The translations under genes were made by a program, and so were the position numbers. Below, one piece after another: positions 38,917 through 48,494 of a DNA stretch of 64,000 nt (positions within the stretch are counted from its first letter, which is position 1; each line of letters starts with the position of its first letter). Origin of the DNA: Pseudomonas graminis (GTDB lineage Bacteria > Pseudomonadota > Gammaproteobacteria > Pseudomonadales > Pseudomonadaceae); the NCBI RefSeq assembly GCF_013201545.1, contig NZ_CP053746.1:3486501-3550500 (forward strand). Direction: 5' to 3'. The notes beneath the pieces were generated by a model, which was not told the origin of the DNA, did not search any database, and saw only the letters and a program-made list of their open reading frames with translations.

Positions 38917-39747
38917 TCACGGTCCGTTCCGTGGTGCTACACCTATGCCGAAATCGGGCTCCATCAACGCTAGACGCCCTTTCGGTGCAACTGTCGTCTG
39001 AACTGTCTTGGCTATCTGCAGAAAATCCGGTGAGAATTCGAAGTCCGAGGATAGAAAAATGACGTTCGAACTGAAATGATCAAATGCAGCTTCTAAAATT
39101 GTCGGCGGATGCCCTCCAACAACCAGTGAAAATTTCATTCCTAGCATATCGAAGTTGTGAACATAACAGCCTTTAGTTTTGCCCGCATACGGGAGCGAAA
39201 TAAGTCCGTTCAAGGTGGTGGAGTTATTTAAGATCACCAATAACCTTACGTTAGGTAGTTCGGCAACTCCTAATAGGTAGCGCCTAAATGCCAATTCGTA
39301 TTTGGATCCCAAAGCTTTTCTATACGTATCAGTTTGCCTTGTCCAATCCCAAACTTGAGCTCGCCAAAATATGCTCACAGCAAAATAGAACAGCGCATCT
39401 CGTATTTTTTTATCGATTTTTGACGAATCGTATACGCCAATTCTTTTCCCAGTAACAATATGCGCTTGTTGTTTCAACATATTTAAAAGAGGAAATTTGG
39501 TGTGAGTGGCCCACAGGTTACCCATCGCTTTCTCCCCATTCTTGGAGAACAGATCCTCACAGTTTGCGCAGAGGAGAAAGCTCGTAATCTGTTTCTCGTT
39601 ATAATTCGCAGAGCCTATCTGCGTGTCAATTCTCACGGGTGGATCCCCACCCTCTGCAGGTGAGTTTTTCACAAATTTGTAGGCGGCTTTCGGAATTAGA
39701 TGACTATTGATGAGCTTAGCTTCTGATTGACACAGCCGACATTGCAT
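38917..39747 (-). CDS. HNH-like zinc-binding protein, unknown function
   Basis: A 276-residue product with AT-richer codon use than its surroundings. The N terminus carries CRLC (C3, C6), then INSHLIPKAAYKFV (H16), then LLCANCEDLFSKNGE (C60, C63). This Cys2-His-Cys2 layout is that of a widespread family with an HNH-nuclease-like zinc site. The classical HNH catalytic triad is not fully clear, so it may bind without cutting. The rest is alpha/beta without a motif I know. It lies 218 bases after the DUF262 gene on the same strand, with a terminator-like hairpin between them. The two probably form one mobile unit. Confidence 0.7.
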   Translation of the reverse strand: MQCRLCQSEAKLINSHLIPKAAYKFVKNSPAEGGDPPVRIDTQIGSANYNEKQITSFLLCANCEDLFSKNGEKAMGNLWATHTKFPLLNMLKQQAHIVTGKRIGVYDSSKIDKKIRDALFYFAVSIFWRAQVWDWTRQTDTYRKALGSKYELAFRRYLLGVAELPNVRLLVILNNSTTLNGLISLPYAGKTKGCYVHNFDMLGMKFSLVVGGHPPTILEAAFDHFSSNVIFLSSDFEFSPDFLQIAKTVQTTVAPKGRLALMEPDFGIGVAPRNGP

Positions 39748-39888
39748 ATTTGATCTCCCCAGGCTTGTCGCTTAACTCAGATTAAATACAGTTCGGGTGA
39801 GCCCGTGTATACACGATCCGGTGATCGCTAAAATTCGTTAAGCACGCGCGGGTTCAAGTCAGACGAAAAGTTCGCGTGCAATTCATAT

Positions 39889-39921
39889 CGAAAAGAAATT
39901 GCCGCATTTCGCAGCGGCAAT
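39889..39921 (-). terminator. Terminator-like hairpin after the DUF262 gene
   Basis: On the minus strand, ATTGCCGC, eight bases, GCGGCAAT is followed by TTCTTTTC. It begins about 44 bases past the DUF262-AlbA_2 stop and before the HNH-like gene. It would limit, but perhaps not abolish, readthrough. Confidence 0.55.
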
Positions 39922-39964
39922 CTCCGATCGTTAATAAACCACTTGCACTAACGAGAGTTGCTAC

Positions 39965-41734
39965 TTAAAACCGTTTTGCTAAAGAGGCAACACGTCTAGA
40001 ATCCTCGGCTAGCTTTGTCTCATCTCCATCTCGCCAGTAAACATCACCTCCATAGTACGACAGTTCTCCTTGCGGTGGGATCGTAATCACAATTACGCCG
40101 AGCCCAAAGTACGTATTGTAATCGATATTAGATAGCACAGATGTTTTCAATGGTTCTGATAAATCAGAATCGCTTATATATGACTTCCATCGCGCATAAT
40201 AATCTTCGACGCTGATCCCGAGCTGCTTAGCTTCTCTGGAAATTCCAACAATATGGCGGCGGGCTACTTTGACTGCCTGAACGCCATCAAGTTTTAGTAC
40301 CCGCTCAGAATCTGCGACCTTATCAGTAACGCCAAGGATAAGCTTCCCAAACTGGCCTGCACCGTTATTTGCGATAGCGCAGATTGTCTTTACGACCTTC
40401 TGTATCAGGTTTTCATCGATATGGCGGTCATCAGCTAGCGAGAGCATGCCTTGCTTCAGCTCATAGTTAGACAGTTCAATCTCTGAGCGCCTAATCACAG
40501 CATCGATATCAGCAGTAGCGTGCCCACCAAAAACTGGCCGGTCTGCACCCATGTCCACACAGTGTGGATTTATCAATGTCTTGATTGTATTTACACTAAT
40601 TCTTCTTTCGTCGGATGAAGTCGATTGCCTACCCGTAGAGATTCGTCCGTTAAGGTTAGTAATAGCCTTCCGTACCGCAGCATAATCGGATATTTTCCGA
40701 TGCTCCTTAAATACCAGTTCATGTACTGCAATTATAATTACTGCAAAAAAAGATGGGAAAGCATTAGTACTACTCGTCTCGAAAACAATGGTTCTCAGTT
40801 TTGCCACCGGATGGACCTGGCAAATTTTTAAAATCTCGTCTACGCAGTATTTGAACTCATGAGCAAAACGCTCAGTTCCATAAACCTCAACAGCAGCAAG
40901 AGCCTGATTGCTCTCTACCGAATTGGCAGTATATATTTTATCTAAAGCGTCCTTTGATCTCTCAATCAAAGCAGGGCTCACAATACAAACGGCCACATCC
41001 GCTATGCATTGTTCATCCATGCTATCGCGTAGATCGGTGGACTTTAGAATGCCCTGAGCGACCCAGAAAACCTCATCAGCTTGAATCTCATAGCCATGCT
41101 TAGTTTTAGGGAGATCAATACTTATTGAAGGCATAGCTCGAAGCACAAGAGTGTTTGAAGACTCGTCGCCCCTCAAACTGCATGCCACCAAGCGCACCAT
41201 ATCTGACAAATCATTCTGAACGCCGGCTTGCCGCCTTTCCTGATCGCTTAGCCGATGACCGTAGGTATTGATTCTGTCGAAAACGTCATTGATTTCAGCA
41301 TCCGTGGCCTTGCGCATAACTGAAAGTGCCAAAGGATAATCTAATAATGTACCAATCTCTTTTTGCCCGATATAAGACTGGGCTTCCTCGGGCGTAAAAT
41401 CGCCAGCATCCGCATGCGCTTTAGCGGTAGGGAAGTAAGTAAGGTCGAAATGATTCCCTTCAAGGGTCGGGAACGCTGTCTCTATAAACGAGACTATCGC
41501 ATGGAGGCGCTGCAGTCCGTCAATAATTTCGTATGTACCTGGCTCTTCCTCTCTTTCGGCTAATAATATAGCTGGAATAGGGTACTTTTTGATGATTGAC
41601 TCTACCAGCTTTTGTTTCTCTTCTAGCGTCCAAACTAGCTTTCTTTGATATCGCCGATTTACGTACAGCTTATCTTCCCGATACCAATTATAAACCGACT
41701 GGATAGGGGTTTGTTGCGAAGCTAAGTCTGCCAT
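39965..41734 (-). CDS. DUF262 (ParB-like) and AlbA_2 fusion protein
   Basis: A 589-residue cytoplasmic protein of AT-rich origin. Residues about 10-170 are DUF262, the nucleotide-dependent module found in GmrS, SspE and related defence proteins: NRRYQR (26-31), IIDGLQRL (70-77; DGQQR is more usual) and FDRINTYGHRLSDQE (152-166). The middle is helical. From about residue 415 comes an AlbA_2/Schlafen-like nucleic-acid-binding domain: YELKQGML, ICAIANNGAGQFGKLILGV, and HIVGISREAKQLG. The DUF1524/HNH nuclease that normally follows DUF262 is absent; the downstream gene encodes a separate HNH-like zinc protein. Phage defence is a strong inference, not shown. Confidence 0.8.
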   Translation of the reverse strand: MADLASQQTPIQSVYNWYREDKLYVNRRYQRKLVWTLEEKQKLVESIIKKYPIPAILLAEREEEPGTYEIIDGLQRLHAIVSFIETAFPTLEGNHFDLTYFPTAKAHADAGDFTPEEAQSYIGQKEIGTLLDYPLALSVMRKATDAEINDVFDRINTYGHRLSDQERRQAGVQNDLSDMVRLVACSLRGDESSNTLVLRAMPSISIDLPKTKHGYEIQADEVFWVAQGILKSTDLRDSMDEQCIADVAVCIVSPALIERSKDALDKIYTANSVESNQALAAVEVYGTERFAHEFKYCVDEILKICQVHPVAKLRTIVFETSSTNAFPSFFAVIIIAVHELVFKEHRKISDYAAVRKAITNLNGRISTGRQSTSSDERRISVNTIKTLINPHCVDMGADRPVFGGHATADIDAVIRRSEIELSNYELKQGMLSLADDRHIDENLIQKVVKTICAIANNGAGQFGKLILGVTDKVADSERVLKLDGVQAVKVARRHIVGISREAKQLGISVEDYYARWKSYISDSDLSEPLKTSVLSNIDYNTYFGLGVIVITIPPQGELSYYGGDVYWRDGDETKLAEDSRRVASLAKRF

Positions 41735-42114
41735 TCGTCCTTGCCCTTAAAAATACTTCTCGACTGGGTATCGCAGCATAGTGAATATCATGGAGTGAAG
41801 GCAACCGTGTACCGAAGGGAGCGAGATATTTTAATCGACAGTAGGTCAGGCACTCCGCCCAGTGCCGATATCCACCACGCCTTCTGTTCCATCACGCAAG
41901 CACTTCGCGGTGTCAATGGCTGCTGTAAGAGGTGAATACGACCATCTGCTGTCCGATTTCTCCCGTTGTCGTTGAGCTGCTATGGGTCGATAGCTGCCGC
42001 TCGCATTGGGTCGCAAAGCAGCTGCGCGCCGTACGCCAGCCAAGCATCTATGAGACGTGAGTCTTCACTAACTATCAGTCAGGCATGCGCGTGGTTAGAG
42101 CGTCAGTACTTCAT

Positions 42115-42198
42115 CTAAACCCCCTCAATAAAGCTGTGTGCCGCGATCTTCAATACACGCGGCGACAGCGGTGAGTCCTTAAAAACCACCACGGTGCG
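42115..42198 (-). pseudogene. LysR-family regulator, C-terminal remnant
   Basis: The minus strand reads RTVVVFKDSPLSPRVLKIAA then HSFIEGV and a stop. This is a typical LysR C terminus. No upstream part of the gene follows; the frame is broken just before Arg. About 28 codons survive. It lies between the island (DUF262 gene) and the ldcA-like gene. The rest of the 41735-42320 gap, upstream and downstream, shows no gene; a possible promoter TTGACA at 42213 faces the LD-carboxypeptidase gene. Confidence 0.65.
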
Positions 42199-42319
42199 CC
42201 TCCATTAATTCCCCCTTGACAAGCCTATCCTGCACACCACATGCGCACCCTCCACTGGATTCACTCCCCCCAGTGCTCTACATTGCACCCATCACCAAAC
42301 ACCCGCCGAGCCCCCAAAA

Positions 42320-43249
42320 ATGCCTGCCTCCCGCCCAACCCTCCACCCTAAAGTCCTTCGCGCTGGCGACGCCGTAGCGCTGGTGTCCCCAGCCGGCCCA
42401 GTCGCCGCAGCCCGGGTCGAGGCAGCCGTACGGGAACTCACCTCCTGGGGATTACGCCCCCGCGTCTACCCCCACGCTCTGGACAACATCGGGTTCCTGG
42501 CAGGCACCGACGCCAATCGCATTTCCGATCTAAACGACGCCCTGGCCGACCCCGAAATCCGCGCTGTCCTGTGCAACCGTGGCGGCTACGGCGTTCAACG
42601 CATCCTCGGCCAACTCGACTACAACGCGGTGCTTCGTGATCCAAAACTGGTGGTCGGCTTCTCGGACATCACTGCCTTGCACGCCGCACTCTGGACCCAC
42701 ACGAGTCTCGCCACGGTTCACGGCCCGGTGGCGGCGCAGTTGGAGAAGGGCGGCATCTTCGCAAGCACGCTCAAGCAGGCATTGATGAGCACCGAGCCTT
42801 CCGTCATCCATGCCGCCCCGGCAGAACCCACCTTCAGCGTGCGCACGTCCGGCTCCGTCGAGGGCGTGCTGCTCGGCGGCAACTTGAGCATGCTGAGTAC
42901 CTGCATCGGCACGCCGTTCATGCCGGATCTGGAAGGCGCAATCCTGCTGCTCGAAGACGTTGGCGAGCTGGCGTATCGGGTTGATCGCAATATCACCCAT
43001 CTGCTCAATTGCGGGATTCTGCAACGGCTTGGCGGCATCGCGTTGGGTCAGTTCAGCGAGCCGGGTCACGGCAATAACCCGATCCGGCCGCCCGATGTCT
43101 TGATTGAGCGCCTGGGCGATCTGGGCATTCCGGTCTTGGGCGGTCTGTCCATCGGCCATGGCGACCGCAACTTGGCGGTGGCGTTGGGCACTCGTGCGGT
43201 GCTCGACACCGAGGCGGGCACCCTGACGGTGGCCCCGGCCACGCGCTAG
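42320..43249 (+). CDS. LD-carboxypeptidase, peptidase family S66
   Basis: A 309-residue enzyme of the murein tetrapeptide carboxypeptidase or microcin-C-resistance (MccF) family, which cuts LD-peptide bonds in the cytoplasm during peptidoglycan recycling or inactivates peptide toxins. The nucleophile is S115 in VGFSDITALHAA. The acid is in LLLEDVGE and the histidine in GLSIGHGDRN, completing the Ser-His-Glu triad. The N-terminal fold starts GDAVALVSPAGPV. There is no signal peptide. It could be ldcA or a paralogue, so no symbol is given. It stands at the right edge of the accessory region. Confidence 0.9.
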   Translation: MPASRPTLHPKVLRAGDAVALVSPAGPVAAARVEAAVRELTSWGLRPRVYPHALDNIGFLAGTDANRISDLNDALADPEIRAVLCNRGGYGVQRILGQLDYNAVLRDPKLVVGFSDITALHAALWTHTSLATVHGPVAAQLEKGGIFASTLKQALMSTEPSVIHAAPAEPTFSVRTSGSVEGVLLGGNLSMLSTCIGTPFMPDLEGAILLLEDVGELAYRVDRNITHLLNCGILQRLGGIALGQFSEPGHGNNPIRPPDVLIERLGDLGIPVLGGLSIGHGDRNLAVALGTRAVLDTEAGTLTVAPATR

Positions 43250-43414
43250 TACGACGATCACCGTTCTGTAAGCGACCTCGCTCTAGCTATTTGCCATCAT
43301 TCAGGCGCCAACACCTTGTTTTGCCCCTTGGGCATTGCGAATCTCCACGGATATTGATTGGCCGCGCGCGGATGGCCTTGCCATGTGCGCCCTCAAGCTG
43401 TGGAGCGGAAACTG

Positions 43415-45385
43415 ATGATGTCTGCCGTGAAGACGCGTTTCGCCAATCTGGGGATGGCCAAGAAGCTGGGCATCGGGTTCGTGCTGGTGCTGCTGTTGAC
43501 GGCGCTGGTCGCGGCCATCGGGGTCTGGTCGTTGCGCTCGATCAGCGCGCATTTCGACAGCCTGAAGGCGATGACCACTCTCAACGGTGACGTGAATCGC
43601 GTGCGGCTGCTGGAGCAGGATTACGCCTTGCACGGCGATCCGAAGGTGGTCGATCAGGTTCACGCCGGGCTCGATGGCCTGAATGCCCAGGCGGAGCAGC
43701 TAAAGGCGGGTGCGCCGATCAACGAGCAGGTGATGGGCCAGGTGCAACAGGCGCTGGCGGCCTATCGTGCTTCTTTCGACGAGTTCGTCAGCATCAGTCA
43801 GAGCAAGGACCTGGCGCTGGAAATGGCCAGTTGGTCGGTGTCCAGCGTCGCCAATAACCTCGACGTGTTGCAGGCGGGGCTGGCCGATGATGGCGCCTAC
43901 ACGCTGAAGGATTCCCAGGGCCAGCAGGGCGCGGAGTTCATCGAGCAGGCCGGTCAGGTCAGCCAGGTGTCCAAACTGATGATGCAGGCCATGGACGAGG
44001 CCCGGGTGCGCCTCGACAAGAGCCGCAAGACGGGCTCGGGCGAGGAGGTCAAGACCGGCAAGATCGAGCAGGCGGTTCAGGCGCAGGAACTGGCCGAGCA
44101 GCTCAAGGGCGTGATCAAGGACGCCGGTTACCTCACGGTGCTGACCGAAGTGGGCGGGCACATCAGCAATTTCAGCGACAAGCTCAACGAATACACCGGG
44201 CTGCTGGAGTCGGAAGCGAAGGTCTCGCAGCAACTGGCGAGCAACGCCAAAGCCGTGGTGCAGCAGGTCAATCAGGCCTACGACGCCGAAGGCCAGTCGA
44301 TGCAGAGCGAGTTGCAGGCTAACTCGATGATGATCATCGCCTCTTCCGTGCTGGCGCTGGTGGTCGGGCTGATCGCGGCGCTGGTGATGACGCGCCTGAT
44401 CGTCGCGCCGCTGCGCAGCGTCATTGCCACGGCTCAGCGGATTGCAGCCGGCGACCTGAGCCGCACCGTGAATGTCACCCGCAAGGACGAAATCGGCCAG
44501 TTGATGCAAGCGATGCAGCAGATGGGCGCGGGGTTGAGCACCATCGTCAGCGGCCTGCAGGCGGGCATTGAGCAGTTGGCGACGTCCGCCCATTCCCTGT
44601 CGGCGGTGACCGAGCAGACCAATCTGGAAGTCAGCAGCCAGAAGGAGGAGACCGAGCAAGTGGCCACGGCGATGAACCAGATGACTGCCACCGTTCACGA
44701 TGTCGCACGCAATGCGGAAGAAGCGGCGCTCGCGGCGCAGACCGCCGACGCCAAGGTCGACTCGGGCCAGACCGTGGTGCGCCAGAGCATGCAGCGGATC
44801 GAACAGCTGGCCTCGTCGTCTCGTTCCGCCAGCGACTCCATCGAGAACCTCAGCGCGGAAATCCAGAACATCGGCACAGTGCTCGGCGTGATCAAAAGCG
44901 TCGCCGAGCAGACCAACCTGCTGGCACTGAACGCGGCCATCGAAGCGGCACGGGCCGGTGAGCAGGGCAGGGGCTTTGCGGTGGTGGCCGATGAAGTCCG
45001 CGCGCTGGCCAAGCGCACGCAACAGTCCACGGAAGAAATCGAGCGCCTTGTCAGCCGTCTGCAAAGCGGTGCCCAGGCGTCGGTGGCGCAGATTCAGAGC
45101 AGCGGCGAGCTGGTCAAGCTGGCGGTGAGCGATGCGCTGCAGACCGAGAGCGCGCTGGGCAGCATTGCCGCGGCGGTGTCGATGATTCAGCAAATGAACC
45201 AGCAGATTGCCGCTGCGGCGGAAGAACAGAGTTCGGTGGCGGAAGAGATCAACCGCAGCGTCACCAGCATCCGCGCCAGTGCCGACCAGTCCGCGCTGGC
45301 GATGCAGGGCAACGCGGCTTCCAGCATCGAGCTGGCGTCGCTGGGCATGGAATTGAAAGGCATGGTGGGGCATTTCAAACTGTGA
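43415..45385 (+). CDS. Methyl-accepting chemotaxis protein with HBM sensor
   Basis: A 656-residue chemoreceptor. Helix 1 ([19 protein letters not shown]) and a second helix near 310 flank an all-helical periplasmic domain of about 265 residues, the size and Gln/Ala-rich pattern of the helical bimodular (HBM) type known from McpS-like receptors that sense organic acids or amines. HAMP follows ([18 protein letters not shown]). The cytoplasmic tip is [19 protein letters not shown], the binding site for CheW and CheA. Start at 43415 with GGAGCGGAA upstream; the next codon is also ATG. The ligand is unknown. Confidence 0.9.
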   Translation: MMSAVKTRFANLGMAKKLGIGFVLVLLLTALVAAIGVWSLRSISAHFDSLKAMTTLNGDVNRVRLLEQDYALHGDPKVVDQVHAGLDGLNAQAEQLKAGAPINEQVMGQVQQALAAYRASFDEFVSISQSKDLALEMASWSVSSVANNLDVLQAGLADDGAYTLKDSQGQQGAEFIEQAGQVSQVSKLMMQAMDEARVRLDKSRKTGSGEEVKTGKIEQAVQAQELAEQLKGVIKDAGYLTVLTEVGGHISNFSDKLNEYTGLLESEAKVSQQLASNAKAVVQQVNQAYDAEGQSMQSELQANSMMIIASSVLALVVGLIAALVMTRLIVAPLRSVIATAQRIAAGDLSRTVNVTRKDEIGQLMQAMQQMGAGLSTIVSGLQAGIEQLATSAHSLSAVTEQTNLEVSSQKEETEQVATAMNQMTATVHDVARNAEEAALAAQTADAKVDSGQTVVRQSMQRIEQLASSSRSASDSIENLSAEIQNIGTVLGVIKSVAEQTNLLALNAAIEAARAGEQGRGFAVVADEVRALAKRTQQSTEEIERLVSRLQSGAQASVAQIQSSGELVKLAVSDALQTESALGSIAAAVSMIQQMNQQIAAAAEEQSSVAEEINRSVTSIRASADQSALAMQGNAASSIELASLGMELKGMVGHFKL

Positions 45386-45423
45386 AATCGGCGGCCCGTT
45401 CTTCGGGCCGCACGGCATGATCC

Positions 45424-46614
45424 TCAGGCGTTGCGATAGTTGAGAATCAGCAGCGTCAACACCCCCGCGACAATCCCCCAGAACGCTGAACCGATGGAGA
45501 ACAGCGTGAGCCCCGATGCGGTGACCATGAAGGTGATCAGCGCCGCTTCGCGCTCCTTCGGCTCGTTCATGGCCACGGTCAGGCCATTGATGATCGAGCC
45601 GAACAGCGCCAGAGCCGCAATCGACAGCACCAGTTCCTTTGGAAACGCTGCGAACAGTGCCGCCAGCGTCGCGCCGAACACCCCCGCGGTGGCATAGAAA
45701 ATCCCGCACCAGATCGCCGCCGTGTAGCGCTTGTCGCGGTCTTCGTGGGCGTGGGGGCCGGTGCAGATGGCGGCACTGATGGCCGCGAGGTTGATGCCGT
45801 GGGCGCCAAAGGGTGCGGTGATCAGCGAGATAATCCCGGTGGCGGTGATCAGGGGCGAGGCCGGCACCTGATAACCGTCTGCGCGCAGGACCGCAACGCC
45901 CGGCATGTTCTGCGAGGTCATGGCGACGACGAACAGCGGAATGCCGATGCTGACGGTCGCCGCGATAGAGAACGACGGCGTGGTCCAGACCGGCATCGCC
46001 ACTTCCAGGGCGAAGCCGCTGAAATTCAGCAGGCCGAGCATGCCCGACAGCGCGACACCGACCAACAACGTCACCAGCACGGCGTAGCGCGGCGAGTAAC
46101 GTTTGACGATCAAGTAAGTGAAGAACATGCCCAGCACCAGGCCGGTGCGGTGTTGTGCGGCGACGAAGATTTCGCTGCCGATCTTGAACAGAATCCCCGC
46201 CAGCAGTGCCGCCGCCAGTGATGTGGGCAAGCGCTTGACCAGCCGTTCGAAGCTGCCGGTGACCCCACAAATAATCACCAATACCGAGCAGGTGATGAAC
46301 GCGCCGATCGCTTCGGGGTAGGCGACGCCGCCCAGGCTGGTGATCAGCAACGCAGCGCCCGGTGTCGACCACGCCACCGTGATCGGCGAGCGATAGCGCA
46401 GCGACAGCCCGATGCTGCACACCGCCATGCCCATGAACAGCGCCCAGATCCAGGAGGAAATCTGCGCCGAGGTCAGCCCGGCGGCCTGACCGGCCTGAAA
46501 CATCAGCACCAGCGAACTGGTGACGCCGGTCATCATGGCGATGAAGCCGGCGACGATGGCGGAGGGCGAAGAGTCGGTCAGCGGTCGCAATGGCGCGAGG
46601 GGCACTTCAGTCAT
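45424..46614 (-). CDS. BenE-family benzoate/proton symporter
   Basis: A 396-residue inner-membrane protein with about 12 hydrophobic helices. The N-terminal region FIAMMTGVTSSLVLMFQAG and PITVAWSTPGAALL are typical of BenE transporters, as is GINLAAISAAICTGPHAHED. The family imports benzoate or related aromatic acids with protons. No benzoate catabolic genes are in the window; the gene stands alone, convergent with the chemoreceptor gene and divergent from nothing close. The substrate may therefore differ. Confidence 0.88.
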   Translation of the reverse strand: MTEVPLAPLRPLTDSSPSAIVAGFIAMMTGVTSSLVLMFQAGQAAGLTSAQISSWIWALFMGMAVCSIGLSLRYRSPITVAWSTPGAALLITSLGGVAYPEAIGAFITCSVLVIICGVTGSFERLVKRLPTSLAAALLAGILFKIGSEIFVAAQHRTGLVLGMFFTYLIVKRYSPRYAVLVTLLVGVALSGMLGLLNFSGFALEVAMPVWTTPSFSIAATVSIGIPLFVVAMTSQNMPGVAVLRADGYQVPASPLITATGIISLITAPFGAHGINLAAISAAICTGPHAHEDRDKRYTAAIWCGIFYATAGVFGATLAALFAAFPKELVLSIAALALFGSIINGLTVAMNEPKEREAALITFMVTASGLTLFSIGSAFWGIVAGVLTLLILNYRNA

Positions 46615-46742
46615 GCGGGTCTATCCTTGGCGCAACGGTTGAACAGAACCGCCAGCCTATACGCAGTGGTCATGCCCCGTTGCAATACAGCCATCGGCGC
46701 AATGGTCGGCACAGTTTCGGCCGCGGTCTGTAAACCGGCGGT

Positions 46743-47186
46743 TCAGCCGCGGGCCATCGTATTGCCCAGCGCCTGATTCACCGCCATCCAGCCATCCACC
46801 GCTTCGCGACCGGCTTCGGCAAACACCCGCTGCAGCAGCTTGACCTGCTCGCGGCGCAACGACTCTTCAAATTTGCGTCCCTCGGCGGTCAGCTCCAGCA
46901 GGCGCTTACGTTTGTCGTCCTCGGGCGCGACGCTGAGCACCAGCTCCATCTCGATCAACTGCCGCAGCGGCGTGTTCAGCGCCTGCTTGCTCACCCCCAG
47001 CTTGCCGAGCAGTTCCTTCACGCTCAGGCCCGGATAGCGGGCGATGAAAAACACAATGCGCTGGTGCACCCGACTCAATCCACGACGGTCGAGCATTTCA
47101 TCGGCCTTGGCGGTGAACGCCTGGTAGCCGAAGAAAAACGCTTCCATGGCAATTTGCTGGGTCGATGAATTTTTAAGGTCAAGCAT
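46743..47186 (-). CDS. MarR-family transcriptional regulator
   Basis: A 147-residue winged-helix protein. The DNA-binding region is LSVKELLGKLGVSKQALNTP, and the wing holds DDKRKRLLELT. It begins MLDLKNSSTQQIAMEAFFFG. The gene is divergent from the aminotransferase at 47268, with about 80 bases between starts, so it likely controls that gene or itself. The ligand is unknown. Confidence 0.85.
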   Translation of the reverse strand: MLDLKNSSTQQIAMEAFFFGYQAFTAKADEMLDRRGLSRVHQRIVFFIARYPGLSVKELLGKLGVSKQALNTPLRQLIEMELVLSVAPEDDKRKRLLELTAEGRKFEESLRREQVKLLQRVFAEAGREAVDGWMAVNQALGNTMARG

Positions 47187-47267
47187 ATTGACGTATCCGT
47201 GCGCAGCATCGTAATTTCGGTCAACCAGTTTGACGTATTCCCCTTTCTCTCCGCCAGCGGTGATCCG

Positions 47268-48434
47268 ATGCCATTTTCCGAACGCGTTACCCGTTTGAAG
47301 AGTTCACTGATTCGCGAAATCCTCGCCGCCGCCCAGCGCCCGGAGATGATGTCGTTCGCAGGCGGATTGCCGGCCGAGGCCATGTTGCCCAAGAGCGAGT
47401 GGGCTGACATGCCGCGCAGCATCGGCCAGTACGGCATGAGCGAAGGCGAGCCGCAGCTGCGTGAGGCGCTGGCCGCTCAGGCGCGGGCGTTGGGCATCGA
47501 CTGCGACGCGAGTCAGGTGATGATCGTCAGCGGTTCCCAGCAGACGCTGGATCTGGCCGCCAAGCTGTACATCGACAAGGGCACCGAGATCCTGCTCGAA
47601 GCGCCGACCTATCTGGCCGCGCTGCAGATCTTCCAGTTGTTCGGCGCCGACTGCCTGACCGTGCCGCTGCTCGCCGAAGGCCCGGACCTCAACGCACTGC
47701 GTCAGCGACTGGAGCAGCACTCGCCGTCGTTCGCGTACCTGATTCCCACCTTCCAGAATCCGTCGGCGGTGCGTTACAGCGAAACCGCGCGGGATGCGGT
47801 AGCGGCGTTGCTCGACGAATTTGGCGTCACCCTGATCGAAGACGAGCCGTACCGCGAGCTGACCTTCGACGGCGGCAGCGCCCGGCCCATCGTCAGCCGC
47901 CTGAAAAAAGCCAGCTGGATCTACACCGGCACCGTGTCGAAAACCCTGATGCCGGGGTTGCGCGTGGGCTACCTGATCGCCACGCCTGATCTGTTCCCGC
48001 ATCTGCTCAAGCTCAAGCAATCGGCTGATCTGCACACCAATCGCGTGGGTCAATGGCAGGCGTTGCAGTGGATCGGCAGCGAGCACTATGAGCAGCATCT
48101 GCTGGAACTGCGCAGCTTTTATCGCACCCGTCGCGATGCGTTCGAGGCCGCGCTGCAACGGCACTTTGCTGATCTGGCCGAGTGGAACAGTCCCCAGGGC
48201 GGCCTGTTTTTCTGGCTGACGCTCAAGCACAAAATCGACACCCGCACGTTGCTCGACAGTGCCCTGGCGCAGAACGTGGCGTTCATGCCGGGCGAGCCGT
48301 TCTTTGCCGATCCGGACGCGAACCCGGGTTATCTGCGGCTGAACTTCAGTCACATCGACCCCGAGCGCCTCGACGAAGGCTTGAAACGACTCGCCGCCGT
48401 CATTCGGCACACACAGCTTTCACAGGCGGCCTGA
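47268..48434 (+). CDS. PLP-dependent aminotransferase, 2-aminoadipate/MocR type
   Basis: A 388-residue fold-type I aminotransferase. The start region PEMMSFAGGLPAE resembles the aminotransferase module of MocR-like and 2-aminoadipate (LysN-like) enzymes, but there is no N-terminal DNA-binding part. The PLP lysine is in GTVSKTLMPGLRVGYL, and the ring-binding Asp is in LIEDEPY. The ATG at 47268 is chosen; the frame extends 23 codons upstream into the divergent promoter. The MarR gene opposite is the likely regulator. The substrate is an amino acid of unknown type. Confidence 0.87.
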   Translation: MPFSERVTRLKSSLIREILAAAQRPEMMSFAGGLPAEAMLPKSEWADMPRSIGQYGMSEGEPQLREALAAQARALGIDCDASQVMIVSGSQQTLDLAAKLYIDKGTEILLEAPTYLAALQIFQLFGADCLTVPLLAEGPDLNALRQRLEQHSPSFAYLIPTFQNPSAVRYSETARDAVAALLDEFGVTLIEDEPYRELTFDGGSARPIVSRLKKASWIYTGTVSKTLMPGLRVGYLIATPDLFPHLLKLKQSADLHTNRVGQWQALQWIGSEHYEQHLLELRSFYRTRRDAFEAALQRHFADLAEWNSPQGGLFFWLTLKHKIDTRTLLDSALAQNVAFMPGEPFFADPDANPGYLRLNFSHIDPERLDEGLKRLAAVIRHTQLSQAA

Positions 48435-48494
48435 TACATTGCGCACACGCACGACCGGCACGACTGACGGCACACGATTGAGGGGAGAGGGTTG

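Noticed and set aside
41741..42114. Short frames right of the DUF262 gene
   Set aside because: None has a ribosome site, motif or clean codon use; treated as intergenic.
43700..46420. 906-codon minus-strand open frame
   Set aside because: It spans the chemoreceptor gene antisense and the BenE gene in another frame; the compositional bias is that of a shadow.
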